Shown here piece by piece: positions 45,626-54,313 of a stretch of DNA of 64,000 bases. Where the stretch lies: NCBI GenBank assembly GCA_020860715.1, contig JAJBTU010000033.1:1-64000 (forward strand), in the 5' to 3' direction. Position numbers and translations under genes: made by a program. The number at the start of each line of letters is the position of its first letter. The first letter of the stretch is position 1. Under the pieces are notes generated by a model. That model saw nothing but the letters and a program-made list of their open reading frames with translations. It did not search any database and had not been told where the DNA came from. Source of the DNA: Clostridiales bacterium (lineage in GTDB: Bacteria > Bacillota > Clostridia > Lachnospirales > Lachnospiraceae).

Positions 45626-46800
45626 GAAATCCGTTATCACAAAAAATAATGACCATTGAGCCGTCCGGGATCCGCCGCTTTTTTGACATCGCCAATGAGA
45701 TGGAGGATGTCATTTCCCTCGGTGTGGGCGAGCCGGACTTTGATACGCCCTGGCACATTCGTGACGAGGGCATCTATTCCCTGGAGAAGGGACGGACATT
45801 CTATACTTCCAATTCCGGCCTCCTGGAACTGCGCCGGGAGATCTGCCGCTATCTGGAACGGCGCTGCCATCTGACGTACGACCCTGTGCATGAGACGCTG
45901 GTGACGGTCGGCGGAAGCGAGGGGATCGATATCGCGCTGCGCGCCATGCTGGATCCGGGGGACGAGGTGCTGATTCCGCAGCCCTGCTACGTTTCGTATC
46001 TGCCCTGCGTACAGCTGGCCGGAGGCGTGCCTGTCATCATTGAACTGCAGGAAAAAGATGAATTTCGTCTGACGAAGGAAGAACTTCTGGAGAAGATCAC
46101 AGATCGGACCAAGGTGCTGGTCATGCCGTTTCCGAACAACCCGACAGGCGCCGTCATGCGGCGTGAGGATCTCGAAGCGGTCGCGGAGGTTGTCATCGAA
46201 AAGGATCTGTATGTGATCTCTGATGAGATTTATTCGGAACTGACCTATCAGGGGGATCATGTCTCGATCGCCAGCCTGCCGGGGATGTGGGAGAGAACTC
46301 TGACCATCAACGGATTTTCCAAATCCTACGCGATGACGGGATGGCGGCTGGGATATGTCTGCGGCCCGCGCCAGATCATTGAGCAGATGCTGAAGATTCA
46401 CCAGTTCGCAATCATGTGCGCGCCGACCACCAGTCAGTATGCGGCGGTAGAAGCGCTGCGCAGCGGAGATTCGGATGTTGCCGCGATGCGGGAATCCTAC
46501 AACCAGCGCCGGCGTTTTCTGATGCATGAGTTTCAGCGCATGAACCTTCCGTGCTTCGAGCCGTTCGGGGCCTTTTATGTCTTCCCGTGCATCAAAGAAT
46601 TTGGCATGACTTCCGACGCGTTTGCGATGCGGCTGCTGGAGGAGGAGCATGTGGCAGTCGTGCCGGGCACGGCGTTCGGTGCCTGCGGAGAAGGCTTTCT
46701 GCGTATATCCTACGCCTACTCCATCGATGCGCTGAAGGTGGCTCTTGGCCGGCTGGAGAAGTTTATCACGAGGCTGCGTGAGGAAGAAATAATCAGATGA
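45622..46800 (+). CDS. Class I/II pyridoxal-phosphate aminotransferase
   Basis: Fold-type I aminotransferase of 392 residues starting at GTG 45622. Key parts are ISLGVGEPDFDTPWHI, FPNNPTGAVM, ISDEIYSELTYQG (PLP-ring Asp) and the Schiff-base lysine in NGFSKSYAMTGWRLGY. It is closest in style to PatA/aromatic aminotransferases, and the amino acid cannot be fixed from sequence. Four-base overlaps on both sides couple it to the Lrp gene and trmL. Confidence 0.93.
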   Translation: MRNPLSQKIMTIEPSGIRRFFDIANEMEDVISLGVGEPDFDTPWHIRDEGIYSLEKGRTFYTSNSGLLELRREICRYLERRCHLTYDPVHETLVTVGGSEGIDIALRAMLDPGDEVLIPQPCYVSYLPCVQLAGGVPVIIELQEKDEFRLTKEELLEKITDRTKVLVMPFPNNPTGAVMRREDLEAVAEVVIEKDLYVISDEIYSELTYQGDHVSIASLPGMWERTLTINGFSKSYAMTGWRLGYVCGPRQIIEQMLKIHQFAIMCAPTTSQYAAVEALRSGDSDVAAMRESYNQRRRFLMHEFQRMNLPCFEPFGAFYVFPCIKEFGMTSDAFAMRLLEEEHVAVVPGTAFGACGEGFLRISYAYSIDALKVALGRLEKFITRLREEEIIR

Positions 46801-47297
46801 ACATTGTATTGTATGAGCCGGAGATCCCGGCAAACACGGGCAACATCGGGCGTACCTGTGTCGCGACCGGCACACGGCTTCATCTGATTGAGCCGCTTGG
46901 ATTTCTGCTGACAGAAAAGGCGCTCCGGCGCGCCGGGATGGACTACTGGCCGCAGCTCGACGTGACCCGGTATATCAACTACGAAGATTTTCTGGAGAAA
47001 AATCCCGGGGCGAAACTTTATTTTGCCTCGACAAAAGCCAGAAACCTGTATACAGAGGTGCGGTATGAGCCGGACTGCTATATCATGTTCGGCAAGGAGA
47101 GCGCGGGCATTCCGGAAGAGATTCTGCGTGAACACCCGGATACGGCCGTGCGCATTCCGATGATCGGCGAGACACGTTCTCTGAATCTCGGCAATTCCGC
47201 GGCCATCGTGCTGTATGAGGCGCTGCGGCAGAACGGTTTTGCCGGGATGAAGACGCAGGGAGAACTGACGCGGTATCGGTGGGAGGAATCAGTATGA
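46797..47297 (+). CDS. trmL: tRNA (cytidine(34)-2'-O)-methyltransferase
   Basis: SPOUT methyltransferase modifying the wobble ribose of tRNA-Leu, 166 residues, normal length. NIVLYEPEIPANTGNIGRTCVATG, the knot motifs YIMFGKESAGIPEEIL and RIPMIGETRSLNLGNSAAIVLYEALRQ are diagnostic. ATGA overlaps link it to the genes before and after. Confidence 0.95.
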   Translation: MNIVLYEPEIPANTGNIGRTCVATGTRLHLIEPLGFLLTEKALRRAGMDYWPQLDVTRYINYEDFLEKNPGAKLYFASTKARNLYTEVRYEPDCYIMFGKESAGIPEEILREHPDTAVRIPMIGETRSLNLGNSAAIVLYEALRQNGFAGMKTQGELTRYRWEESV

Positions 47298-49057
47298 ATC
47301 TGCCGCAGGAATTTCTGGCGCGCATGGAAGCGCTCTTAGGAGACGAATTTCCCGCTTTTCTTCAGTCCTTTGAAGAACCGCGCCGCTACGGACTGCGTGT
47401 GAACACGCTCAAGATCAGTGTGGAAGAATTTCAGCGGATCGCGCCGTTTCATCTGACACCCATTCCGTGGATCGACAATGGATTTTTTTATGAAAAAGAG
47501 GATGCCGTTTCGAGACATCCTTTTTACTATGCCGGATTGTATTATCTGCAGGAGCCAAGCGCCATGACGCCCGCGCAGCTTCTCCCGGTAACACCGGGGG
47601 AACGGGTGCTGGATCTGTGCGCGGCGCCCGGCGGCAAGGCGACTGCGCTCGCCGCAAAGCTGCAGGGCCAGGGACTGCTCGTGGCCAATGATATCAGCGC
47701 TTCCCGCGCGAAAGCGTTATTGAAAAATCTGGAACTTTTCGGTGTGACCAACGCGCTTGTGACCAATACAGCGCCGAATCTTCTTGCTGCACATTTCCCG
47801 GAAACGTTTGACAAAATTCTCGTAGACGCGCCGTGTTCCGGAGAAGGGATGTTCCGCAAAGACGCGGCCAGCGCCGCTGCATGGAGTCTGAAAAAGGTCA
47901 GTGACTGCGCAGGAATACAGAAAGAAATCGTCTCCAGTGCGGTGTCGATGCTGCGTCCGGGCGGCATGATGCTCTATTCTACCTGTACCTTTTCACCGGA
48001 GGAAGATGAGCAGGTGATCGCGCATCTTTTAAAGCACCACCCGGAGATGCAGCTGCTGGAGCTTCCGATGGCGGAAGGCTTTGCGCCCGGGCGGGACGAT
48101 GTGCTTTCTGAGGACTGGCTAAGACGGGGAGAGCGGTCAGCTGAGAATCAGGCAGCGGCATGTCTGTCAGGGGGAAATCCTTCCGCGGAGCATCCTGTAC
48201 CGGATTTACCGGGACTGAGCAGATGCGTGCGTATTTTCCCACACAAAATGCCCGGTGAGGGGCATTTTATGGCACTTTTGCGGAAACGCGGCGGCGATGA
48301 GCGTGTGCAGAAAACCACTTTCTCCCATGCAGACATGCTCGCAGGGGATCCTGCCCTGACAGAATATCAGACCGGAGAAAAGCCAAAACGAGAGGATCTC
48401 CCGGATTTCAGAACCCGTAAAAAATCGGGGAAAAAACAAAAACAGCAGGCCGCTGTGAAAAAAACAGATACCGAAAGACAGGCTGTCGAGACTTTTTTGC
48501 AGGAAATTTTGCAGCCGGAGAATATGGTTCAGACGGGACGGACCGGGCAGACGGAACGGACCGGGCAGGCAGATCAGATGGCAGCGCCGGGCAGGAATCC
48601 TGTCAGAACAGGTGATCTGGACATTCACGGGAACCAGGTCTATTCTGTCCCGGAAGCCATCCGCGCCCTGAATATCACCGGCGGGATTCCGTTCCTTCGC
48701 AGCGGTCTTTATCTGGGAGAGATTAGGAAAGATCGTTTTGAACCATCGCAGGCTCTGGCGATGGCGCTGCGCTCCGGCGACTGCGCTCCGGAAGTGATTC
48801 TGGATTTTGACTGTGCGGAAGCACTCTCCGCTCATGCAGAAAACGCTGCGCATTTGAGCGGCGCTGTGGATGATCGCCTCCGCCGCTACCTGTGCGGAGA
48901 GACAATTGAGGTGGACGACCTGCTAAAACAGGATTGCCTGCATACGCAAAAAGGATGGTGCCTTGTCTGCGTCAACGGCTTTCCCCTTGGCTGGGGGCGC
49001 TGCGTCAATGGAACCCTGAAGAATAAATATCATCCCGGCTGGAGGATGAAACAGTGA
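47294..49057 (+). CDS. RsmF-type rRNA cytosine-C5 methyltransferase
   Basis: NOL1/NOP2/Sun-family enzyme of 587 residues that makes 5-methylcytosine in 16S rRNA. The SAM site is VLDLCAAPGGKATALAAKL. The two catalytic cysteines are in VDAPCSGEGMFRKD and MLYSTCTFSPEEDE. A C-terminal PUA-like/RsmF B-domain ends VCVNGFPLGWGRCVNGTLKNKYHPG. Two low-complexity inserts occur: at 48118-48210 within the catalytic half, and a GRTGQTERTGQADQ stretch at 48530-48606 between domains. ATG 47294 follows GGGAGGA and overlaps the trmL stop. Confidence 0.92.
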   Translation: MNLPQEFLARMEALLGDEFPAFLQSFEEPRRYGLRVNTLKISVEEFQRIAPFHLTPIPWIDNGFFYEKEDAVSRHPFYYAGLYYLQEPSAMTPAQLLPVTPGERVLDLCAAPGGKATALAAKLQGQGLLVANDISASRAKALLKNLELFGVTNALVTNTAPNLLAAHFPETFDKILVDAPCSGEGMFRKDAASAAAWSLKKVSDCAGIQKEIVSSAVSMLRPGGMMLYSTCTFSPEEDEQVIAHLLKHHPEMQLLELPMAEGFAPGRDDVLSEDWLRRGERSAENQAAACLSGGNPSAEHPVPDLPGLSRCVRIFPHKMPGEGHFMALLRKRGGDERVQKTTFSHADMLAGDPALTEYQTGEKPKREDLPDFRTRKKSGKKQKQQAAVKKTDTERQAVETFLQEILQPENMVQTGRTGQTERTGQADQMAAPGRNPVRTGDLDIHGNQVYSVPEAIRALNITGGIPFLRSGLYLGEIRKDRFEPSQALAMALRSGDCAPEVILDFDCAEALSAHAENAAHLSGAVDDRLRRYLCGETIEVDDLLKQDCLHTQKGWCLVCVNGFPLGWGRCVNGTLKNKYHPGWRMKQ

Positions 49058-49108
49058 TGTCATTGTTATCAACCTAGGGGATCTTTTGCAAAAAAATACG
49101 AAAGATGC

Positions 49109-49137
49109 TTGCATAACGTCGAATAACGTGTTATAAG
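49109..49137 (+). promoter_or_regulatory. Promoter of the amino-acid ABC transporter operon
   Basis: TTGCAT (49109-49114), 17-base spacer, TATAAG (49132-49137). The spacer contains two ATAACG copies, and ATAAC-GT-GTTAT (49123-49134) overlaps the -10. Confidence 0.55.
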
Positions 49138-49217
49138 TAATGGATAAGACAAGGCGGTCTGATCGTGCGGTCAGTCTGCCTTCTTTTATGAGAAAACAAG
49201 TAGGAGGAGAAAACAAC

Positions 49218-50309
49218 ATGAAGAAGAAATTATTGTCAGTTGTTCTGGCAGGCATGATGGTTGCGGCTACGCTTAGCGGATGTGGTTCCAATACCAAGGA
49301 GACCGAGGCAGTGACCGAGGCAGCGACCGAGGCGGCGACAGAAGAAGTGACAGAAGCGGCGACGGAGGCTGAGACCGAAGAAGTAACGGAAGCGGCTACC
49401 GAAGCTGAGACCGAAGAAGTGACCGAGGCTGCAGAGGAGACCGAAGAGGAAACCGAGGAAGTGACGGAAGCGGCTGAGGAGACCGAAGAGGAAACGGAGG
49501 AAGTAACCGAAGCTGCAGAGGAGACGGAAGAAGAGACTGAGGCAGCTGAGACAGAAGAGGCTGAAGAAGCTGCTGATTACACTCTCAAAGAGGGAACCCT
49601 GATGGTAGGTATGGAGATTGGATATCCGCCGATGGAGTACTTTGACGAGGATGGCGCGACGGCGATCGGCTTTGATGTAGAAGTAGCGACTGCTCTGGCG
49701 GATGTGCTGGGACTGGAGCTTGAGCTTGTAGATACTGCCTGGGACGGTATTTTCGCAGGCGTGACTACGGACAAGTATGACTGCATCATTTCCAGCGTTT
49801 CCTACACAGAGGACAGAAATGACACGTATCTGCTGTCTTCCGCATATGTGGCAAACGCGCCGGTGATCGTGGTTCCGAACGATTCTGAGATCGCGGACGT
49901 CATGGATCTGGAAGGGATGTCTGTCGCGGTACAGATGGAGACGACCGCGGACTATCTGATCCAGGAGTACATCGCAGATGGTCTGGACACCGATCTGAGA
50001 CAGTATGAGAAAGTCATCAATGCCTTTGATGAGATCAAGGCCGGCCGGGTTGACGCGGTCTGCACGGATTCTGTAGTAGCTTCTTATTACCTGGGCGACG
50101 ATGCGAGCGATTACAAGACCGTATGGCAGTCTGATGAGAAAGAGCCGATCGTGATCTGCATGAAGCAGGGCAATGATGCGCTGGCAGAAAAGATCAATGA
50201 AGGCATGGCGGAACTGTTTGAGAACGGCACCATGGCTGAACTGGCAGTGAAGTACTTCGGTACCGAGGATGTCATTGATGGTCTGGCAGAGGGCTTTGGC
50301 GCAGAGTAA
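49218..50309 (+). CDS. Amino-acid ABC transporter substrate-binding lipoprotein with long Glu/Thr linker
   Basis: Family 3 polar-amino-acid binding lipoprotein, 363 residues. The lipobox is TLSGCGS, so it is anchored to the membrane by a lipid on Cys. Residues about 25-115 form a highly acidic repeat tract made of TEA, TEE and AEETEEE units, unusually long for this family. The binding domain starts YTLKEGTLMVGMEIGYPPMEY and contains DVEVATALADVLGLELELVDTAWDGIF and VTEDR-like SYTEDRNDTYLLSSAY. ATG 49218 follows AGGAGGAG. Permease and ATPase genes follow. Confidence 0.95.
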   Translation: MKKKLLSVVLAGMMVAATLSGCGSNTKETEAVTEAATEAATEEVTEAATEAETEEVTEAATEAETEEVTEAAEETEEETEEVTEAAEETEEETEEVTEAAEETEEETEAAETEEAEEAADYTLKEGTLMVGMEIGYPPMEYFDEDGATAIGFDVEVATALADVLGLELELVDTAWDGIFAGVTTDKYDCIISSVSYTEDRNDTYLLSSAYVANAPVIVVPNDSEIADVMDLEGMSVAVQMETTADYLIQEYIADGLDTDLRQYEKVINAFDEIKAGRVDAVCTDSVVASYYLGDDASDYKTVWQSDEKEPIVICMKQGNDALAEKINEGMAELFENGTMAELAVKYFGTEDVIDGLAEGFGAE

Positions 50310-50391
50310 GGTACGCGGAAAATCGCCGCGCGTGTGAAGGAAAAGATCGTGCAGAAATAGAATTTGCGCGTGATTAAAGTACGGACGCATG

Positions 50392-50428
50392 CGGGCGCGG
50401 GAATACTGCTTGAGCAGTCCCGCGCCCG
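50392..50428 (+). terminator. Intercistronic GC-rich hairpin (attenuator) between binding protein and permease
   Basis: CGGGCGCGGGA / TCCCGCGCCCG with inner CTGC-ttga-GCAG and no T-run. More likely an mRNA-stabilising or processing hairpin than a full terminator. Confidence 0.6.
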
Positions 50429-50460
50429 TGTGCGTAAAGACTTATAAGGATGGTCTGGAT

Positions 50461-51114
50461 ATGTTAAATCGAATCATACTGTGGATGCCGCAGCTTTTAA
50501 AGGGAGCAAGGACCACGATCATTATCACATTGATTTCCGTCAGCATCGGACTGGTGCTGGCTGTCTTTCTTGCTCTGGGCAAGATGTCAAAACACAAAAT
50601 CTTCAGCGCGCCCTGCAGCGCATATATCTTTTTCTTTCGCGGGACGCCGCTGCTGATGCAGATATACTTTATTTATTTTGGCCTGCCGCAGTTAAATCCG
50701 GCGCTGACGATCCAGAGCGCTTTTGTAGCGGCACTGATCGCCTATGTATTGAATACGGCGGCCTATCTGGCGGAAAATATCCGCGCTGGTATCCAGTCCA
50801 TTGACAAAGGCCAGTTTGAGGCGTCAAAGGCTCTGGGACTTACCTATGGACAGACCATGCGGCTGGTCATTATCCCGCAGACGGTGCGTAGACTGATCCC
50901 GCCGGTGGGCAACGAATTTATCATGGTACTCAAGGATGTTTCCCTCGTGGCGATCATCGGCCTGACCGACCTGACAAAGGTGACGAGAGCGATCTCGTCC
51001 TCGTCCGCGACCGCGCTGGTGTATATACCTGCCATGATCCTGTACCTGATCATTACAGCGTTCTTCACCTTTATTTTCAATAAGCTGGAGAATAAATATT
51101 CGGTATATCAATAA
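50461..51114 (+). CDS. Amino-acid ABC transporter permease
   Basis: Membrane subunit of the HisM/GlnP type, 217 residues, five predicted helices. LLKGARTTIIITLISVSIGLVLA is the N-terminal segment, FFRGTPLLMQIYFIYFGLPQL is the family signature, and GQFEASKALGLTYGQTMRLVIIPQ is the ATPase-contact EAA loop. ATG 50461 lies after AAGGATGG. The longer frame from 50389 would cross the intercistronic hairpin. Confidence 0.94.
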   Translation: MLNRIILWMPQLLKGARTTIIITLISVSIGLVLAVFLALGKMSKHKIFSAPCSAYIFFFRGTPLLMQIYFIYFGLPQLNPALTIQSAFVAALIAYVLNTAAYLAENIRAGIQSIDKGQFEASKALGLTYGQTMRLVIIPQTVRRLIPPVGNEFIMVLKDVSLVAIIGLTDLTKVTRAISSSSATALVYIPAMILYLIITAFFTFIFNKLENKYSVYQ

Positions 51115-51129
51115 AGGGGGAACAAACTC

Positions 51130-51888
51130 ATGTCAATGATTCGTACGGAAAATATCTGCAAGAACTTCGGCGACCTGAAAGTCCTGAAAAATGTCAACCT
51201 TACTGTAGAGCAGGGCGAGGTGGTAGTCATCATCGGCCCGTCCGGAGCCGGGAAATCCACATTCCTGCGTTCTCTGAATACGCTGGAGAAAATCACCAGC
51301 GGAAAGATTTATATTGAGGATGAACTGTTTTACCACCGTGAGAACGACACCACGGTCAATAAGATGGAGAAAGAAAAATTTTCCAGCATGCTGCTGGAGA
51401 TGGGCATGGTGTTTCAGCAGTTCAACCTGTTTCCGCATCTGACGGTGCTGGAGAATGTCATGCTGGCTCCCGTGAATGTGCGTAAGCGTGAAAAAGAAGA
51501 AGCGGAAAAGACGGCCCGTGAACTTCTGGAAAAAGTGGGCTTAAGCGATAAGGCGGATGTGTATCCGTCCAGACTGTCCGGCGGGCAGCAGCAGCGTGTG
51601 GCGATCGCACGTGCTCTCGCCATGGAGCCCAAGGTGATGCTCTTTGACGAGCCGACGTCGGCTCTTGACCCGGAACTGGTCGGCGAAGTGCTGAACGTGA
51701 TGAAAGACCTGGCCAATCAGGGCATGACGATGCTTTGTGTCACCCACGAGATGGGTTTTGCCAGAGAAGTGGCGGACAAGGTGATTTTCATGGCGGACGG
51801 ACAGATCCTGGAGGAGGGAAAGCCGGAGGAGGTTTTTGGAAATCCGAAATCGCCGCAGGCACAGCAGTTTTTGAGGAGCGTATTATAA
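51130..51888 (+). CDS. Amino-acid ABC transporter ATP-binding protein
   Basis: GlnQ-type ATPase of 252 residues. Walker A is [16 protein letters not shown]-loop [18 protein letters not shown], signature [15 protein letters not shown], Walker [17 protein letters not shown], and the H-loop [15 protein letters not shown]. It completes a one-substrate importer with the two upstream genes. Confidence 0.96.
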   Translation: MSMIRTENICKNFGDLKVLKNVNLTVEQGEVVVIIGPSGAGKSTFLRSLNTLEKITSGKIYIEDELFYHRENDTTVNKMEKEKFSSMLLEMGMVFQQFNLFPHLTVLENVMLAPVNVRKREKEEAEKTARELLEKVGLSDKADVYPSRLSGGQQQRVAIARALAMEPKVMLFDEPTSALDPELVGEVLNVMKDLANQGMTMLCVTHEMGFAREVADKVIFMADGQILEEGKPEEVFGNPKSPQAQQFLRSVL

Positions 51889-51914
51889 AATCATATATCA
51901 GATCAGAAACAGAT

Positions 51915-51948
51915 AACTCCGCGGGGCAGTGTGTTCCGCGGAGTTTTT
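51915..51948 (+). terminator. Terminator of the amino-acid ABC operon
   Basis: AACTCCGCGG / CCGCGGAGTT with an 11-base loop, followed by TTT. Confidence 0.9.
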
Positions 51949-51958
51949 CATAAAGCAT

Positions 51959-51987
51959 TTGTTTTTGCAGGCAGGACGGAGTATACT
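51959..51987 (+). promoter_or_regulatory. Promoter of the DUF3737 gene
   Basis: TTGTTT (51959-51964), 17 bases, TATACT (51982-51987). An ACTGT-family repeat (about 52022-52048) lies in the leader. Confidence 0.55.
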
Positions 51988-52094
51988 GATACTGCCTGTG
52001 CCGTTTGGAAATATCTGTAACTGTGAAGGGACTGTTCTGAACAGAAAATCATTCTATAAAAGACGGCAGGAACTGCATTTGGGAGGATAGCTGC

Positions 52095-52961
52095 ATGAGT
52101 GAGAAAACAAAGATTCATCAGAAGATTCTGACCGGGGAGCGGGCGCTTTTTCAGGGGCAGGATCTGATGATCACGGATACAATTTTTGACGATGGGGAAT
52201 CCCCGCTGAAGGAGAGCCGGAATATAGAACTGGACGGCTGTATGTTCAAGTGGAAATATCCGCTCTGGTACGCAAAAAATATTTCGGTGAAGGACAGCAC
52301 CTGGTTTGAGATGGCCCGGGCAGGAGTGTGGTATACGGAGCATATGACCGTGGAGGATTGTGCGATCGAGGCTCCGAAGAATTTTCGCCGCTGCACGGAT
52401 CTTACTCTCCGGAATGTCTCGTTCCCGAATGCGGCCGAGACGTTCTGGAACTGCCGCGGTGTCTGCCTGGAACGGGTGACGGCAAAGGGCGATTATTTTG
52501 CCATGAACTGTGAAAATATGGCCGTGCGGGACTTTACACTCTACGGAAATTATTCATTTGACGGCGCGAAGAATGTGGAGATTCGGGATTCCCGGCTGTT
52601 ATCAAAGGATTCATTCTGGAACAGCGAGAATGTGACGGTATATGATTCGTTCATTTCCGGAGAATATCTGGGCTGGAACGCGAAGAATCTGACGCTGATC
52701 AACTGCACGGTTGAGAGCCTGCAGGGCATGTGCTACATTGACAATCTGGTGATGAAGAACTGCAGACTGCTGAACACGACGCTGGCGTTTGAGTATTCCA
52801 CGGTGGATGCAGAGATCGACAGCCACATTGACAGCGTGCTGAACCCGTCCGGCGGGAGCATTCGTGCCGGGTCCATCGGCGAACTGATTCTGGAGAAGGA
52901 TAAGATCGACCCGGCGAAGACGGTGATTATCTGCAGAAACAGCGCGGATGTTCCGGCCTGA
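52095..52961 (+). CDS. DUF3737 right-handed beta-helix protein
   Basis: 288 residues without a signal peptide. The sequence is a ladder of short strands ending in hydrophobic-polar turns (KNISVKDSTWF, EHMTVEDCAIEA, ENVTVYDSFISG, KNLTLINCTVES), the hallmark of a right-handed parallel beta-helix. It matches the widespread DUF3737 family of unknown activity. It is close upstream (41 bases) of the MalY-type lyase, and this pairing recurs in Firmicutes as far as I recall. No catalytic site is evident. Confidence 0.85.
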   Translation: MSEKTKIHQKILTGERALFQGQDLMITDTIFDDGESPLKESRNIELDGCMFKWKYPLWYAKNISVKDSTWFEMARAGVWYTEHMTVEDCAIEAPKNFRRCTDLTLRNVSFPNAAETFWNCRGVCLERVTAKGDYFAMNCENMAVRDFTLYGNYSFDGAKNVEIRDSRLLSKDSFWNSENVTVYDSFISGEYLGWNAKNLTLINCTVESLQGMCYIDNLVMKNCRLLNTTLAFEYSTVDAEIDSHIDSVLNPSGGSIRAGSIGELILEKDKIDPAKTVIICRNSADVPA

Positions 52962-53002
52962 GGCGGGGCTGTGTAAAAGAAAGCCGGAAGGAGACAGGAA
53001 AA

Positions 53003-54229
53003 ATGATTTATGACTTTGACACTCCGGTAGACCGGAGAAACACCAATTCCCTGAAATGGAATGTGAAAGAGAATGAACTGCCCATGTGGGTAGCGGATAT
53101 GGATTTCAGGGCAGCCCCGGAGATTCTGGAAGCCATCCAGACGCGTGCCACGCACGGGGTATTCGGCTATACAGATATTCCGGACGCCTGGTATGAGGCT
53201 TATATCGGCTGGTGGGAGAGCCGCCATGGTTTCCGGATGGAGAAGGACTGGCTGATTTTCTGCACGGGCACCATACCGGCCATCTCCAGCATGGTGCGCA
53301 AGCTGACGACTCCGGCGGAAAAGGTGCTGGTGCAGACACCGGTCTACAATAACTTTTTTAACTCGATCATAAATAACGGGCGCCAGGTGCTCGAAAGCCC
53401 GCTGGTGTATGATGGGGAAGCCTATCATATGGACTTTGCAGATCTGGAGGAGAAACTGGCCGACCCGCAGACATCCCTGATGATTCTCTGCAATCCGCAG
53501 AATCCGACAGGGAACATCTGGGACCGCGAGACGCTCGCACGTATCGGAGACCTGTGCAAAAAATATCATGTGACGGTGATTTCGGACGAGATTCACTGTG
53601 ACCTCACCTCGCCGGGGTATGAGTACGTTCCGTTTGCTTCCGTGTCGGATACCTGCCATGAGATCAGCGTGACCTGTCTGGCGCCGACCAAGACGTTCAA
53701 TCTGGCCGGGCTGCAGACGGCAGCCGTCGCTGTGCCGGATGAGACCTTGCGCCATAAGGTCTGGCGCGGTCTGAACACGGACGAGGCGGCGGAACCGAAT
53801 GCCTTCGCGGTGGACGCGGCGGCCGCGGCCTTTACCAAAGGAGCTCCGTGGCTGGATGAACTGCGGGCCTACATGGAGGAAAACAAAAAGACGGTGACAG
53901 AGTATGCCGCGGAGCACATTCCGCAGCTGCATGTGGTTCCGTCAAAGGCGACCTATCTGATGTGGCTGGACTGCGGGGCATGGGTGACAGCGGCGCGATC
54001 GGGTAATCCGTTATCGGCAGGGGCCTCTTCTCAGAAAGGTGGGGCAGATCCATCGGTTGATATCGCTCCGTTTATCCGGGAGAAGACCGGTCTGTATGTC
54101 TCCTCCGGAAGCGCATACGGCGGGAATGGCGCGCAGTTCCTGCGCATGAATGTCGCCTGCCCGCGCTCACGGGTCCTGGATGGCATGCAGAGACTGGAAG
54201 CGGGTCTCGCGCAGCTTGCTGCTTTATAA
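53003..54229 (+). CDS. MalY/PatB-type pyridoxal-phosphate C-S lyase
   Basis: Fold-type I PLP enzyme of 408 residues similar to cystathionine beta-lyases of the PatB/MalY group. MIYDFDTPVDRRNTNSLKWN and LPMWVADMDFRAAPEIL are typical of the group. LCNPQNPTGNIW, ISDEIHCDLTSPG and the lysine in CLAPTKTFNLAGLQTA form the cofactor site. It likely cleaves cystathionine or cysteine conjugates to pyruvate, ammonia and a thiol. A low-complexity insertion (DNA about 53998-54057, Ser/Gly-rich) lies in the C-terminal domain. Confidence 0.93.
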   Translation: MIYDFDTPVDRRNTNSLKWNVKENELPMWVADMDFRAAPEILEAIQTRATHGVFGYTDIPDAWYEAYIGWWESRHGFRMEKDWLIFCTGTIPAISSMVRKLTTPAEKVLVQTPVYNNFFNSIINNGRQVLESPLVYDGEAYHMDFADLEEKLADPQTSLMILCNPQNPTGNIWDRETLARIGDLCKKYHVTVISDEIHCDLTSPGYEYVPFASVSDTCHEISVTCLAPTKTFNLAGLQTAAVAVPDETLRHKVWRGLNTDEAAEPNAFAVDAAAAAFTKGAPWLDELRAYMEENKKTVTEYAAEHIPQLHVVPSKATYLMWLDCGAWVTAARSGNPLSAGASSQKGGADPSVDIAPFIREKTGLYVSSGSAYGGNGAQFLRMNVACPRSRVLDGMQRLEAGLAQLAAL

Positions 54230-54248
54230 TGGAATACGCCCAAAAAGA

Positions 54249-54285
54249 GCCCGGAGCCGCCGCAGGCTGTGCAGCGATTCCGGGC
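54249..54285. terminator. Terminator between the converging lyase and trypsin-fold genes
   Basis: GCCCGGA / TCCGGGC with an inner stem. The reverse strand continues into five T, so it best serves the leftward gene. Confidence 0.65.
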
Positions 54286-54313
54286 GTTCGGATGTATTCA
54301 TAGAATGAATTCT

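Noticed and set aside
45637-46875. Reverse ORF of 412 codons opposite the aminotransferase
   Set aside because: Antisense shadow of a clearly conserved gene. Arg/His/Gln-rich composition is typical of such shadows in this window.
49236-50390. Reverse ORF of 384 codons opposite the amino-acid-binding protein
   Set aside because: Antisense shadow produced by the repetitive acidic linker and strong codon bias.
52733-53932. Reverse ORF of 399 codons across the DUF3737 and MalY genes
   Set aside because: It crosses two real genes and their intergenic gap with no signal of its own.
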